NCBI GenBank assembly: GCA_023376005.1
Contig: CM042157.1
Span: 68,281,107 to 68,345,106, forward strand
From: Doryteuthis pealeii
Taxonomy: Eukaryota; Mollusca; Cephalopoda; Myopsida; Loliginidae
Length of the DNA: 64,000 nt
Direction: 5' to 3'
The position numbers and the translations under genes are program-made. Shown here piece by piece: positions 22,325-33,792 of the stretch. Position 1 is the stretch's first letter. The number at the start of each line of letters is the position of its first letter. The notes beneath the pieces were generated by a model, which saw nothing but the letters and a program-made list of their open reading frames with translations, had not been told where the DNA came from and did not search any database.

Positions 22325-22740
22325 TCTGATAATGCTGGTGGTCTTTCACTGCAGTCTGTGCAACTACAAGTCTCCATAGATCTCCAGGACTCTTCTGAGT
22401 ATTCTAACTGATCTTAACAATGCTATTGTCAGGATTGTCTCAATTTTTCTTATATGGATTTTGCTGTCCCGGTGATCACAGATGAAGATGAAGGAAAACG
22501 AAAAGATAGATAAATACTTGGACCTGGCCAGAGAGCTGAAAAAACTGTGGAACATGAAGGTGAAGGTCGTACAAATCGTAATTGGGGCCTTGAGAATGGT
22601 CCCAAAGGGTTTGGAAAAGAGTCTGAAGGAATTGGAAATCTGAGAAAGAGTTGAAACCATCTAAACAACAGCATTGTTAAGATCAGCTAGAATACTCAGA
22701 AGAGTCCTGGAGAGACTTGCTCTCACTCAGCCTCCAGTTA
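22325..22740 (+). pseudogene. LINE C-terminal remnants, head to head
   Basis: Positions about 22,373-22,452 encode, on the minus strand, RKIETILTIALLRSVRILRR. Positions about 22,470-22,735 encode, on the plus strand, KIDKYLDLARELKKLWNMKV, then VIGALRMVPKGLEKSLKELE, then two in-frame stops, then ARILRRVLERL. Two copies of the same LINE terminus therefore face opposite ways, so the plus copy is also a dead fragment. Confidence 0.7.
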
Positions 22741-23510
22741 AACCACCAGCTTAAGCGGATGTGAAAAACTCTCATGGAGATAAATAATTAATAATTAATT
22801 AATTTCATTATCAGTTATTATTTTCATTATTTTAATCATTTTTAGAATGCATTGAAAATAAGATTTTGAGAAAAGGCTATCCTCAATTTGAGTTTTTTAA
22901 GTTTAAAAAAAAAGAAAAGAAGTTGATTAAATTATGAGGGTGAATAATAACATTTTTTTCTTTTAAAAAGCAAAATATATATATATATATTATATATATA
23001 TTTTTTTTTTTTTCAGAATTTTTTTCTATAAAATTGCATTGATTGGAAATTGTTTATAGAAAAAATTATTTTTCATCTTGCAAAATATTTGTTTCAAGGT
23101 TTATCAAAATGGAAACAAATCAATCAAAATGCTCCAGCTTGGACAGAGGTCTGTAATCAAAGTCTTGGTGGCTGAGAAGTGCAAACCATGTGAAATTTAC
23201 AAAAAAATGTGTTGATGTGTATGGAGAATATCATGTTTTAATAAAAAGGAATGTTGCATATGGGCTCAACATGCGTTGGCCACTCCAAACATGAGTTGAA
23301 AAGACAGTTCATGGATTGGAAACACTGAAAAAATGACCCAATGGGTTGACATGCTGTAAACCCAACCAACCAACAAGTTGAATTCATTCCTTTCATAATT
23401 CAATTTTCTCGTATATCAAATCAATTTCTCCATTGAAATAAAGTGAAATGCCATTAGTCCATTCCACCCCCTATCCACCCAAAAAACACCCTAATTTTTT
23501 GTTACATTTT
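22741..23510. other. Unannotated AT-rich stretch
   Basis: A (TA)n/T run lies at about 22,978-23,010. Sequence at 23,330-23,380 (TGACATGCTGTAAACCCAAC) is the tail of dispersed repeat B. Otherwise nothing is recognised. Confidence 0.5.
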
Positions 23511-23689
23511 TTTAAATAAGAAAAAAATGTAGCAAGATGGGGATTATCCTGAGTTTGCGAGAACTACTATTAGAAAAGAGAGGAAGAAGAAATAAGAGAT
23601 AGTAAAGGTTTTTTAAAAAAAAAGTGATGAGCACAAAACGGTTGTTGTGAGTTTGACTGGGCGTGACCCCCTGAATGGAGAATTGAATG

Positions 23690-24115
23690 TCAACTGGAAG
23701 TTTCGGGTGTTGACCGGAACCGGAAGTCACATGGTGATATGGACGACGAAGAAAAATACCGGCCTCTTTTTGCTTTCGGACGCGTAGGTACGGACCGGAA
23801 CTCTTGGTCCCTGTTGTGGGATCACCAGTAATTTAACAGTGTCCTCCCTCTCTTTCTCTCTGCCTTTCCTCCTCTTCCGAACAGAGCCACGATACGAGCC
23901 TGGAAATAAAAGCTAAGCAGCTTGTGACGATATATTTCTCGCGTTGTACTTTTTTATCGACAAAGATGACCGCCACGTGCCGGACACCTTTTTAGTACTG
24001 TGATTTGAGGCACGTTGACAAGACCGCTATACAACGTATATTGTGATGTTATGTTACATCCGTTTTGGGACTGTGAATATATCGCTACGCGCCCACGTTA
24101 CAATAACACTGTATT
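23690..24115 (+). other. GC-richer block: LTR-like or promoter-like
   Basis: This is the most GC-rich non-coding block in the left half, with CGACGAAG, GGACGCGTAGGTACGGACC, CTCTTCCGAACAG and GCCACGTGCCGG. AATAAA lies near 23,904. The span TGTTGTGGGATCACC to CCCACGTTACAATAACA (about 23,813-24,110) has TGTT...AACA ends like a solo LTR, but I find no flanking target duplication. A CpG-rich promoter or 5' exon is the alternative. Confidence 0.35.
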
Positions 24116-25400
24116 GTATAAAACATGATTAAAAATAGAATGTAATGATTAAGTGCTGTAATTGTTTTAATGCTTATTTTTTTATAAATAATATTTTTTT
24201 TGCATATTAAATTTGGAAACATAAATGTTTTTAGTAAACTTATTAACATAAGCGTATCTGAAGATGACTGGTACCTCAAATTTGAGCTCACAATACAAAG
24301 CCAAATATTGACCAAGTGACAGTCATAACTTGAAAACTCATAAATGGGGCATTGTAATCCAGGTACCACTATATAATAATCATAATTGTATGAATAAGAT
24401 TATTGAGTCATAATTGGTTAAATTTGACTTTTAAAATGTATGGAATGTTTTTAGATCAGCTTCATAAAAAACTCATGATATGATAACCTTTTCTCAAACT
24501 TAAAAAAACTTAAAAAAGAGTTCATTCTCTAGGAAATGGTAAATATCAATGGCCTCTTCTTCTTCTTTTATTATTATTATATTATTATTTATTATTTTAT
24601 ATTGCTCTCTGTCTTTTCCTCTTCATCTCACATCTTATTTTGAAGCATTATCATCATAATTAACATGCTTCTTGTTTTGCAGTTCCAACCAAAAAAAACA
24701 AAAGAAAATGTAAAGAAGAAAACTGTTATGTTTTTACATACAGATAAAATACGGAACACTGAATGAAAATACAAAAACCAGGTGTCGGAAATTAACAAGG
24801 GTTAACACAAAGTAGAAAATGCTTCACCCTAAAAGTAACTTAACTAGCTCGCCGTGCTGTGCACGTGCGTCCTGACCATTCCAATCCAAATCCAAAAGTG
24901 GTCATGGGGGAAAACCCCACTTCCGGGTCCCCATCAGCCCCCTACTGATCAAGGGGAGTAACTCTATTTTCGTTAGGTCTAAACCTAACACAAACAAAAT
25001 ATGATAACATTGTCTCTATGTAAAATCAGATGACTTCCCACAAAAAACAAAAACCGTAGTCCTCCTGTTTGTACTTTCATTTAATCTTTTGTTAAACACA
25101 AGAATAAACAATTGATGAATTTCAGTTAATAGTCCAACAGTAAATGATGCTGAAAAGGTAAAAGTTTTTAACTTAGGGAAAGCGAAAGTGAAAGTAGATT
25201 GTTTGCTGAATCTTCATCTTCTGTTATGGACATCTTTTTCTTATTTTCTTTATATTCTTCTATATTTTATTTATATCATACTGTTTATCTCTTATTGATT
25301 TATTAATTTCTATTGATTTATAAATTCAACTTTGGTATAGGTGTGTGAGTGTGTGTATAATATATTATATATATACATATTATAATATATATAATATAAT
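24116..25400. other. Mostly unannotated; shares a repeat with 43.4 kb
   Basis: Positions 24,720-25,060 resemble 43,365-43,620: both run CTGTTATGTTTTTA, a paired GGAAATTAACAA/GGAAAATTAACAA word, GTAGAAAA and GTAACTCTATT/GCAACTCTATT. This is a dispersed repeat of unknown class. The rest is AT-rich without recognised content. A (TTA)n lies near 24,569-24,600. Confidence 0.45.
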
Positions 25401-25403
25401 CCA

Positions 25404-25620
25404 AAAGTCCAGAGAAGAAATCTTCCTTAGACACAAGAGTTTTATTTAAACAAAACCAAGTCGCAGTTTGAGAGATCAATGTGTGCTCTTAATGTTAGAG
25501 TCACAGAGCAAAATATATGAGTAAAGAAATAACAAAAGACTTAGAGATTTAGCATTATAGTCTGAAATAGACTATAATGCTAAATCTCTAAGTGTTTTGT
25601 TATTTTCTTTACTCATTATA
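25404..25620. mobile_element. Repeat F with terminal hairpin
   Basis: CAAAAGTCCAGAGAAGAAAT, TCAATGTGTGCTCTTAATGT and GAGTCACAGAGCAAA are shared with 33,796-33,975. Both copies end in a perfect hairpin built from GTAAAGAAATAACAAAAGAC and its inverse. Here the hairpin arms extend further through AGAGATTTAGCATTATAGTC. A terminal hairpin could reflect fold-back DNA synthesis. No transposase is seen. Confidence 0.65.
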
Positions 25621-25632
25621 TATATATATATA

Positions 25633-26130
25633 CGAGGTATTCAAAAAAGTTCCAGGACTGGTGTCACACAAAATAATTGATTTCAAATCCAAACTAAAAA
25701 CTACAAGTATCCTCTTCAAAGGAATCCCCTGAAGTCTAATACGTTTTCCTATCCATCTCTGCACACTTGCATGCACCCCTGGAAGGATTCTTACAGGATT
25801 CTCCATAGTCTGACATTCACAGCCTTTTGTATTGTTGCACATCCCAAAATGGGTTCCCTTGATGACCCCTTGAGCGTGGGGAAGAGGGAAAAACCATGGA
25901 GCCAGATTGAGTGAGTAGGAAGGTTGCTCCAGCACAGTAATGTTCTTCTGAGCCAGGAACTCTCAGATACTCAGGGCAGTGAAGGCGGCTGCATTTTTAT
26001 GATGAAGCACCCACCTCAGTATCTCTTTGTAGACATACTCGTGATCGTCTGGCCCTGTGGCAAGAACTCGTAGTGGATGATGCCCCTCACATCAAGAAGA
26101 ATGCGATCAGCCTGGAACTTTCTGACATAC
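25633..26130 (-). pseudogene. Mariner transposase fragment, second subfamily
   Basis: The minus strand encodes, in order, ILLDVRGIIHYEFLPQGQTI (about 26,100-26,040), then after a stop and shift LEQPSYSLNLAPWFFPLP (around the last catalytic Asp, here replaced), then IRLQGIPLKRI. The end CGAGGTATTCAAAAAAGTTC at 25,633 looks like the terminal inverted repeat. The 5' half is missing. It differs from the 21-kb mariner in sequence. Confidence 0.8.
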
Positions 26131-26757
26131 CTTGTGAATGTAATTTTATAAAAATGAAAAGAAAACAAACATGGGTGAGATTAATAAGCCGATGCTACAG
26201 TGTTTTTGGTTTGTTTAACAAACCTTTGTCGGGGCCTTTGTCTGTGAAAGAAAAAGAAATTATTAGTAACAAAAAACTTGTGAACCTCTGCTTTTAGTAT
26301 TGTGGCGGCTTTTGTTGAATTCAAAATAGTGAAAAAGAAATTTAAAACATCCATAACATTGGCATCTTATTTAAAACCTGTGTGGCGTAAATTTTGTTTT
26401 AAAAATGTTTGGAAATAATCTGAAATATTACTTTATATACTTATACATTGACATTTCTAATATACATTATAATATAATTTCTAATATATATCTAATAACT
26501 TCAAAAAGTAATATATATATATATATATATTATATATATTAATTTTTGATGATATATGTGATTAAAGGAGATATATTAATGATAATTCTAATATAACTAT
26601 TATTAATATTTATCATATTCATATATAATATTTATGAATGGAAAACACCTTTTTTGTTCTGAGTATTAAAAAAAAAGGATTAAACATCACCTGTCAATGA
26701 AATGTTGTTTTTTCATTTTTTATAAAATCACATATTATCAATTTACTTCCATTTTGT

Positions 26758-26798
<41 letters not shown>

Positions 26799-26815
26799 TT
26801 AGGGTAACTAAAACA
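26131..26815. other. Unannotated, with (TA)n runs
   Basis: (TA)n runs lie at about 26,510-26,540 and 26,761-26,796. I see no exon or recognised element in the rest. Confidence 0.5.
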
Positions 26816-26817
26816 TC

Positions 26818-26948
26818 ATAAAGTCAACAGCACTTGGTAACTGTCAGTAACTGTCAGTTTCTTGCCTATGAAATTTTCAAAGCAAATCACTTGTTTTGAA
26901 AATCAAATAGGTGAGAAACTGACAGTTATCAAGCACTGTTGACTTTGT
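26818..26948. mobile_element. Small palindromic element
   Basis: AAGTCAACAGCACTTGGTAA is inverted as ATCAAGCACTGTTGACTTTG. GTAACTGTCAGTTTCTTGCC is inverted as GGTGAGAAACTGACAGTTA. It is flanked on both sides by (TA)n. Confidence 0.75.
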
Positions 26949-27033
26949 CTTTGCTACCCTTATATATATATATATATACTCTTTTCAATGATATTGAACA
27001 CACTTTACTTATGAATATAGAAAACTATATTAT

Positions 27034-27079
<46 letters not shown>

Positions 27080-27183
27080 TCAAGTTTTTGAACATATTTC
27101 AAGTCTGTATTCAGTCTATTTCTGAAAAAGGAAAAAAAATCAAAATATATGAAAATCCCTTCATAAAAATGTTGTTCAATTAA

Positions 27184-27508
27184 CCCTTTATCTATCAGAG
27201 CGCCCCTAATTGTCTGACGATCAAAATGTCGGACCACCCAAAAACAATAAGTATTAAAACATCTTTGTAAATTATCATCCTACCTTATTAAAAATATATA
27301 TATACTTCAAGGGAGGCAAGTTTTAATTAATTACATTAGTCACTTCCCTTCATAAAAGTATTAAAACATCTTTGTAAATTATCATCCTACCTTATTAAAA
27401 AATATATATACTTCATGGAAGGCAACTTTTAATTAATTACATTTGTCACTTCCCTTCATTTTGTAGAAAATTCAATGGCTATTGTGAATGGCAGTGGTAG
27501 ATAAAGGG
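27184..27508. mobile_element. piggyBac-like MITE
   Basis: The ends are CCCTTTATCTATCAGAGC and, inverted, CCCTTTATCTACCACTGCC. TTAA directly flanks both ends (27,180-27,183 and 27,509-27,512). TTAA duplication with CCC-starting ends is the piggyBac signature. The interior has two tandem copies of a unit of about 100 bp (TTGTAAATTATCATCCTACC, then CACTTCCCTTCAT). No transposase. The related element at 42,418 has more internal units. Confidence 0.75.
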
Positions 27509-27794
27509 TTAAAGATTCCCCATACAGATGTTTCTTCTTTTTTTTTGTCCTATTACAAAAGTTGTTTATAGTCTTAATGTGATTCTTTCTGTTGCTTCTG
27601 TTGCTGCAATTTCCATGTTTATTCTTTTTGTCTATCTGGAAAGAGAGGTTCATTCAGACATTCTGGATTATTGAACTCCTTCGTGTTGCTTTTGTTGTTT
27701 CATTGTACAAACTTCTTCAAATGTACAATGTTGGTAATCTTGAACTTTAAATAACTAAATTCCAACCATAAAATTGTACTTGTGCATTATTTGA

Positions 27795-27875
27795 ACAAAG
27801 GGACTTAACTCTCATTTAATTAAGTTTGAAAAGGACTTAACTCTCAAAGCAATGAGAGTTAAGTCCCTTTGTTCT
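27795..27875. repeat. Hairpin repeat
   Basis: GAACAAAGGGACTTAACTCT is inverted as AGAGTTAAGTCCCTTTGTTC with a loop of about 40 bases. Confidence 0.8.
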
Positions 27876-28204
27876 TTTTCCTAGAAGAAGCTTTGTAAAC
27901 AATGGCAGCCATTTTGATTCAACATAATTTTCATGGAGAAAACACAATGCTTTTCAAATCCATTCTAATGCATGATTTTAACTCCAAAATATCATAGAAT
28001 ATTTTTTTAATAACAATTAAGTTCATTTCAAATAAAGTGCAAATACAATTTTATAGTAGGAATTTAGTCACTTAAAGTTCAAGATTACCTGTAAGAAAAG
28101 AGAATTTGTACACTTGAAGAAGGCTGTAGAATGGATCAGTCCAAAATCAACCTTAGCAACATGAGGTCAATCATCTTGAAAACCTCATGATTCTAATTCT
28201 CTGA

Positions 28205-28500
28205 ATTTTTAAGATGAGGCTTGATAATTAGTATTATTTGGATTATTCCGAATATTGTCCTCATCTTTATCGTTATCTGTACAATGTTTTGGCCGATGTG
28301 CCCTTCGGAGGTTCCTGAGTTTGAAAAGGTTTCAGAATTTGGAAAGGAGGTTCCTGAGTTCGAAAAAGAAGGCTTCCGAGTCCAACAAGAAATACCTGAA
28401 GAAGGCCACAGGGCACATCAGCCGAAACGTTGTACAGATAACAATAAAGATGAGGACAATAGTCCGAATAATCCAAATAATACTAACCTCAGGATTCATT
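28205..28500 (+). mobile_element. Penelope-like terminal repeat
   Basis: CCTGAAGAAGGCCACAGGGC, ATCAGCCGAAACGTTGTACA and ATGAGGACAATAGTCCGAAT match the sequence after the GIY-YIG fragment at 54.8 kb. ATGAGGCTTGATAATTAG and its inverted partner frame the unit. CTGAAGA, GGC/GCC and GAAAC recall a hammerhead core. I cannot form a convincing stem I. Confidence 0.65.
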
Positions 28501-28547
28501 TCAAAGTGAAAGAGATTTTATCATTTTTTTGCCAGTCAGCTAAAATC

Positions 28548-28574
<27 letters not shown>

Positions 28575-28578
<4 letters not shown>

Positions 28579-29190
28579 TAGCAGGACCTGGATATACCAC
28601 AGTATGATAATTCAATCATTACAACATTTTATATGTTTACTTAAGAGCTATTGCATTAGTTCAATATGTAAATGTATAATAATCTTGATTTAATTCTCTA
28701 TCACTCTTTTTTCTTTCTTTCTTTCCTTCTTTTCATCTTTTGATTATCTTCGATTGAAACAGATTAGTGTTATCGCTTCCGCTTGTTCACCCCCCTCTCT
28801 CTATATTTACCTTACTCTCTTTCTTTCTTTCTTATTATTCTTTCTTTCTTTCTTATACTTTTTCTGTGTTGAAACAGATTAGTTTTATTGCTTTAGCTCA
28901 TTCATATATTTTCCCTACTCTCTTTCTTTCTTTCTTTCTTATATATTTTCTATGTAGCATGTCCTTTTTCTTCTCTTTCTTTCTTCCTAATAAATACGGA
29001 ATGGTCCAGTTTTCAGCTGAGGTGACGACTCTCCTAAAAAATAAGAATTCGGCGGATAAGCAACACCAGATAATTAGGATTTACATTTTTGCATTTCATC
29101 ATGGAGGATTTGGATGATCTCATTTTTAACCAGAGGGTGTTGCAAGATGATAACGGTCGGAAGGTTAAGGAACAAAAGTATTAATATATA
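28575..29190 (+). repeat. Dispersed repeat A, long copy
   Basis: The plus-oriented partner of 2,330-2,935. It begins after an (ATA)n run at about 28,546-28,576. The TTTC-rich centre explains the serine/phenylalanine open frame, which is not a gene. Confidence 0.65.
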
Positions 29191-29802
29191 GATAATAATG
29201 ATAATAGGGGAGTAAACCCCTAAAACAAATCAGGAGCTGGAGTCCCTAAAGGTGGTGTTTTGCTGAAATCCAGTGCTACCCATAAACTCCTGCGACACTA
29301 CCGTTGCCAAACCACATTGGTATCTTACCTTTCCTTTGGATCTCAGCAGCAGTGTGGAAAGAGGGGGATTTGCTGCATGGATAACAGCTTATCCTCCATA
29401 TGAACCTGCCCAGGCTATGTAGTTCAAGGAAAGAAAAAAGAAAAAAGAAAAAAAACTTTGACACTACTCCATCGTCTCTCGAAGACAGAAGGTTGCCAAT
29501 GATAATAACAATAATGATAATAATAATAATAATAATAATAATAAAACTGCATCCAACAAGAATCTATTTTTTGACTTCTTGCCTGTGTTTTTCTCTCAAT
29601 TTACTCCTTAGAGCATGTCTGCCATAGTTCGGTAATGGTTGTAGTTTGCTTTTTTGCTTGCGTATTCAATGCATGAGCTTTTTAAAATCCAATCCAATCT
29701 GGTCTGACTTTCTCATTTGCGATTGAACATAAACCCCCCCCTTTTTTTTTAAGATAAATTTGATGCTTTCTCCTTTTATTTTAATTTATTGAAATGTAAA
29801 AA

Positions 29803-29985
29803 GGTTATTTCCTATAAATCTAACATAAACAAAGGGGAACCACTCTTGACTGATAAATTATCTATTTATTTTCCCATTAACCTAACCCTAACCCCGTCTT
29901 CTTTTTCCTAGTAGATCAATAAGTGAATAATTTATAAGTCAAGAGTTGTTCCCCTTTGTTTATGTTAGACTTATAGGAAATAACC
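29803..29985. mobile_element. hAT-like palindromic MITE with telomere-like loop (copy 1)
   Basis: The ends GGTTATTTCCTATAA and TTATAGGAAATAACC begin inverted arms of about 80 bp that run through CAAAGGGGAACCACTCTTGA. The loop carries AACCTAACCCTAACCCC. Flanks are TGTAAAAA on the left and TGTAAAGA on the right, a near-perfect 8-bp target duplication as made by hAT transposases. No coding capacity. Confidence 0.85.
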
Positions 29986-30084
29986 TGTAAAGATTATTTT
30001 TAAATTTAGATATTTGGGTTGATGAAGAAGTAAGTTTTCCTACTGCATTGATAATTTTTGAATATGTTTTTGGTAGTAATTATG

Positions 30085-30350
30085 GGCTGGGTTAGCTCAG
30101 TCGGTAGAGCGTTTGGCTAGAAGCCACAAGGTTCCTTGTTCGATACCAGCTCTCGCCAACTCAGCGTATGAGTAGCACAGGGATCTGTGCAGTAAAGTAA
30201 TACAGAGGAGTACTAAAGAGCTGATTGTAGGTGTAGCGCTGCACCTCAGATACAAAAACAATCTCCTTGGTCTAATGTTAGTGAAAAGGGGATAGACTCC
30301 CTCACTGTCAGGCTGATACCAACATTAGGTCACTTCACTGACTTTATTTA
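30085..30350 (+). mobile_element. SINE family 1
   Basis: The head GGTTAGCTCAGTCGGTAGAG and GGTTCCTTGTTCGATACC is followed by AGCGTATGAGTAGCACAGGG, CTCCTTGGTCTAATG and AAAAGGGGATAGACTCCCTC. It is close to the 14,393 copy, with a small insertion after CAGTAAAGTAA. Confidence 0.9.
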
Positions 30351-30371
30351 AGTCCTATTTAAAGTCATTGC

Positions 30372-31030
30372 CGGACTGGTAGATAAAGGGTTAATTGTTG
30401 CTTTATACAAAACTCAGACATAGTACTCATGACTAACAAACTGGTAGATAAAGGGTTAATTGTTGCTTTATACCAAACTCAGACATAGTACTCATGACTA
30501 ACAAACTGGTAGATAAAGGGTTAATTGTTGCTTTATACCAAACTCAGACATAGTACTCATGACTAACAAACTGGTAGATAAAGGGTTAATTGTTGCTTTA
30601 TACCAAACTCAGACATAGTACTCATGACTAACAAACTGGTAGATAAAGGGTTAATTGTTGCTTTATACCAAACTCAGACATAGTACTCATGACTAACAAA
30701 CTGGTAGATAAAGGGTTAATTGTTGCTTTATACCAAACTCAGACATAGTACTCATGACTAACAAACTGGTAGATAAAGGGTTAATTGTTGCTTTATACCA
30801 AACTCAGACATAGTACTCATGACTAACAACTGGTAGATAAAGGGTTAATTGTTGCTTTATACCAAACTCAGACATAGTACTCATGACTAACAAACTGGTA
30901 GATAAAGGGTTAATTGTTGCTTTATACCAAACTCAGACATAGTACTCATGACTAACAAACTGGTCGATAAAGGGTTAATTGTTGCTTTATACCAAAACTC
31001 AGACATAGTACTCATGACTAAGAAACTCTA
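30372..31030 (+). repeat. 65-bp satellite, ten copies
   Basis: The unit reads CTGGTAGATAAAGGGTTAAT, TGTTGCTTTATACCAAAC, TCAGACATAGTACTCATGAC, TAACAAA. Starts are at 30,376, 30,441, 30,506, 30,571, 30,636 and so on to about 30,960. Copies are almost identical, apart from a one-base deletion at about 30,828. The segment CTGGTAGATAAAGGG-TTAA equals the right end of the piggyBac-like MITE plus its TTAA target. Confidence 0.95.
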
Positions 31031-31150
31031 TTATTCAATGCTTAGGTAAACTGATTTTAAATCACTTTAAATAGGGCTTAATTACTACCAAATACATGTT
31101 CAAACATTATCAATGCAATAGAAAACTTTATTTCTTAATCAACTCAAATG

Positions 31151-32470
31151 ATTATGACTTTTCTATGATTTGCATCTTCCTTTGAACGGACATCAAATTC
31201 TATTTTTATATTTATTTGATTATTTCTATTAAATGTTAAATTTCCTTTTTCAGTGAATTCATTTTTTAAAATTCTAAACATCTAATGCAATTTTTCTTTT
31301 ATAAGCTGTTGTATTTTAATGTGGGACAAAAGAATTTCTAGAAAAAAAAACCAACTCTTTAATTTTAATACTAATACTAAACACTTGCTAATCTGCATAT
31401 TTGAACCGTGCCTACCGCTACTGTATCAGGGAATTCTTTATACCAACAGTGACAAACCTTTTGGAGTGAAACTGTCTGTAAATAATTAAAGGGAAGCACT
31501 TTTTAACTAGCATCTAAGAGTTATTTCCCTTTGTGATTTTATAATGAATAGCAAGAATATGAGCCCTCCAGTTCTGCAGAGATACTGGATGCTGTGCAGA
31601 GGACCTCCCAAGGATAATTAATGATAGGGACAATTGGACACTCCTAGAGAAGCAAGGATAAACTTGTAAATGATGCTCCCCTGTGGAAATCAGCACATGG
31701 GCTCTAAAAGGAAGCAAGTTGTCAAATTTTATTTTCAATACTAGCAAGAATAAACACTCTCCAGGCATAAGTATTTAAGTTTTAATGTAATGAAATATAT
31801 TAAATTAGAAAGACTAACAAAATTAAATAAAAATACACATAAAAAGATTACACTTATTTTAATAGTATTTTAATTGCTTTCTATAACAAAATCATTCATA
31901 GGATTGATTTTAATACTTTGGAGAATAAATAAAAAAAAATGATATTAGAGATCAGTAACACCAAGTTGCTATGTGTGATCTCCATGATGGATATATGTTA
32001 TCCATACAGCCCTCATATGACAGACATGTGTAATCCATACAGCCCTCATGACAGACATATGTAATCCATACAGCCCTAGAGAGCTCAGTTTGGCATGCCT
32101 GATTTAGGTAATAAATGTTTCAATAATCCCAAAACAGCTTCTACCATCACTGTCTTAGACGTATACTGGGCATCAGCTGGAGGGACAAGATCACTAACAC
32201 AGCAGTTCTAGAGAGAGAGCTCAACTTCCCAGCTTGCGTTCTCTACTGAGACAGCATCATCTCTGAGCCATGTCTGGATGACATGATGATGGACGAATCC
32301 TGACGGACATCCTCTCTGCAGAGCTTTCCTCTGGTAAGAGACAGATTTGTTGCCCCCAGCTGCGTTTCAAGGGTGTCTGCAAGTATGATCTCAGGTGCTT
32401 TGGCATTACACCTTCTAGCTGGGGAAATTTGGCTCAGGACCGCCCTCGGTGGCAGCACGCTCTCCATTAT
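31151..32470. other. Mostly unannotated; dispersed repeat D tail
   Basis: Positions 31,770-31,990 match repeat D in inverse orientation (ATAGGATTGATTTTAATAC, ATATTAGAGATCAGTAACAC). Near 31,975-32,085 a short unit (CATACAGCCCTCATATGACA) is tandemly repeated. The region 32,110-32,470 is less AT-rich with no recognised domain on either strand. Confidence 0.5.
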
Positions 32471-32794
32471 GTCTGAAGCTATAGAAGCCAGTTAGCTGCT
32501 GTTGTTAAAACCAACAGTAGACTAAATAAGTACCACTCCAGCAGTGTCCAAGACAGCTGGTATAAATAGGAATCAAGAATGATCCATGAATCTGGGTGAT
32601 TTGGGTGATTCCACTCCTTGAGTTCTGATTGGCTGCTTGACTGCCTGATTTGAATGACATTGTGGAGTCTTATATATACTTTGTCATTTTGCAGTGGACT
32701 TTGTAGCATTCGAGTTTGTATTTGAGTTACAATTGTTTGTTGCCTTGTCTTCCCTGTTCGACGGTAATTGGAACTTTAATTATTCTTCAACACC

Positions 32795-32989
32795 ATGAAG
32801 CCAAGAGGTCCAGAAGAAAGCGATGGTAACAAAGTACCGGCACATCAATATCTTCAGGGACAGACTTCACATGTGACATCTGTGGTTGAGAATGTTTTTC
32901 AAAAATTGGACTTCACAGTCACAGGAGGCGCTGTAACTTCAGGGGCACAAGAACTATATTATAGTCTTTTGAGACTGCAATGCCAATGA
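32795..32989 (+). CDS. Possible short ORF of unknown function
   Basis: The open frame starts CACCATGAAG, a reasonable initiation context, and runs 64 codons to TGA. The protein begins MKPRGPEESDGNKVPAHQ and is not low complexity, unlike most open frames here. About 120 bases upstream there is a TATATATAC box followed by CATTTTGCAG. I do not recognise the protein. It could be a transposon remnant or a spurious frame. Confidence 0.2.
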   Translation: MKPRGPEESDGNKVPAHQYLQGQTSHVTSVVENVFQKLDFTVTGGAVTSGAQELYYSLLRLQCQ

Positions 32990-33336
32990 AGACAAAAACC
33001 AATTTATATTCATGAGATTCTGTTTTGTATCGACTTTCATAGAGTTTAGATGATTTATGAAGAATTTGTTTTTATAATTATAGAGTGACTGATTGGATTG
33101 ATTTCTAGTGAAAACATTTCAGTGTTTAAGATCTGCCTTTGCTTCGGTGAATTGAATTATGATGCAAATCAGTTTTTAGATAGTGGGGCAACGCATGGAA
33201 AGTAATGATTTTCAATAAGTAGTTGGCCAACCCAATGTGTGGTAGGTGGCAAGTGGCAATACAGCTGCTGTTTTATGGAGTGCTGTTTCCAGGATTGTTC
33301 AAGACAACACGCAGCATCCTTGCATAGATTCCATCA

Positions 33337-33375
<39 letters not shown>

Positions 33376-33380
33376 CCTAT
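32990..33380. other. Unannotated, ends in (TA)n
   Basis: No recognised element until the (TA)n at about 33,340-33,372. Confidence 0.45.
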
Positions 33381-33600
33381 ATGGAGGCACATGGGCTAGT
33401 GGTTAGAGTCGTGGAAAATGGACTCGTCGATTCGAGTTCAATTCCTAGACGAAGCTGTTGGCATTTCAAATAACGCTAATACCCTTGGGAAAGGTATGAA
33501 TCCATATATTCTCCCTCCAGCTATGGGTTAAATAGTAGGGCAGACTGGGCTCTTCAGCCTTGGGTAGGTAACCAGTCTAGGAGAAGGATAACTCCGAATT
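33381..33600 (+). mobile_element. SINE family 2
   Basis: The head GGCTAGTGGTTAGAGTCG and CGAGTTCAATTCCTAG is followed by CCTTGGGAAAGGTATGAATC, TAGTAGGGCAGACTGGGC and GTAACCAGTCTAGGAG. It is interrupted at about 33,603 by sequence of unknown origin. The 69-codon minus-strand frame just downstream (33,786-33,577) has no recognisable domain. Confidence 0.8.
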
Positions 33601-33792
33601 CAAAATTCCTGAGGTTGGTCGTTGATTGGGTTTGTGGCAACCTTGATGCACCAATTCTTTCCTATCGACTGTGCCAAAAAGTGTGGATGGTCCAACACAA
33701 GCCTTCACCACTATAAACAAATCCCTGTGTGGGAGTTCATTGTGTGTATGAACCCTCATACGTCGATAATCGATGGGAGAGTCCATTATATA

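Larger units (their letters stand above)
30005..31150. mobile_element. Composite inverted-repeat element holding a SINE and a satellite
   Basis: TTTGGGTTGATGAAGAAGTA and GCATTGATAATTTTTGAATA with GGTAGTAATTA (30,013-30,083) are inverted at 31,077-31,150 (TAATTACTACC, ATTATCAATGC, AATCAACTCAAA). Between these arms of about 75 bp lie SINE family 1 at 30,085-30,350 and the 65-bp satellite at 30,372-31,030. Both may have been added inside a pre-existing fold-back. Confidence 0.75.

Noticed and set aside
28395..28440. Complete hammerhead ribozyme at the Penelope end
   Set aside because: CTGAAGA, GGC/GCC and GAAAC are present but I could not form stem I around a cleavage site, so it is only called core-like.
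30372..31030. CRISPR-like array
   Set aside because: The units are contiguous with no unique spacers, and the genome is animal.
33577..33786. 69-codon minus-strand ORF as a gene
   Set aside because: It starts and ends between a SINE and repeat F, shows no recognised domain, and has no splice or promoter support.
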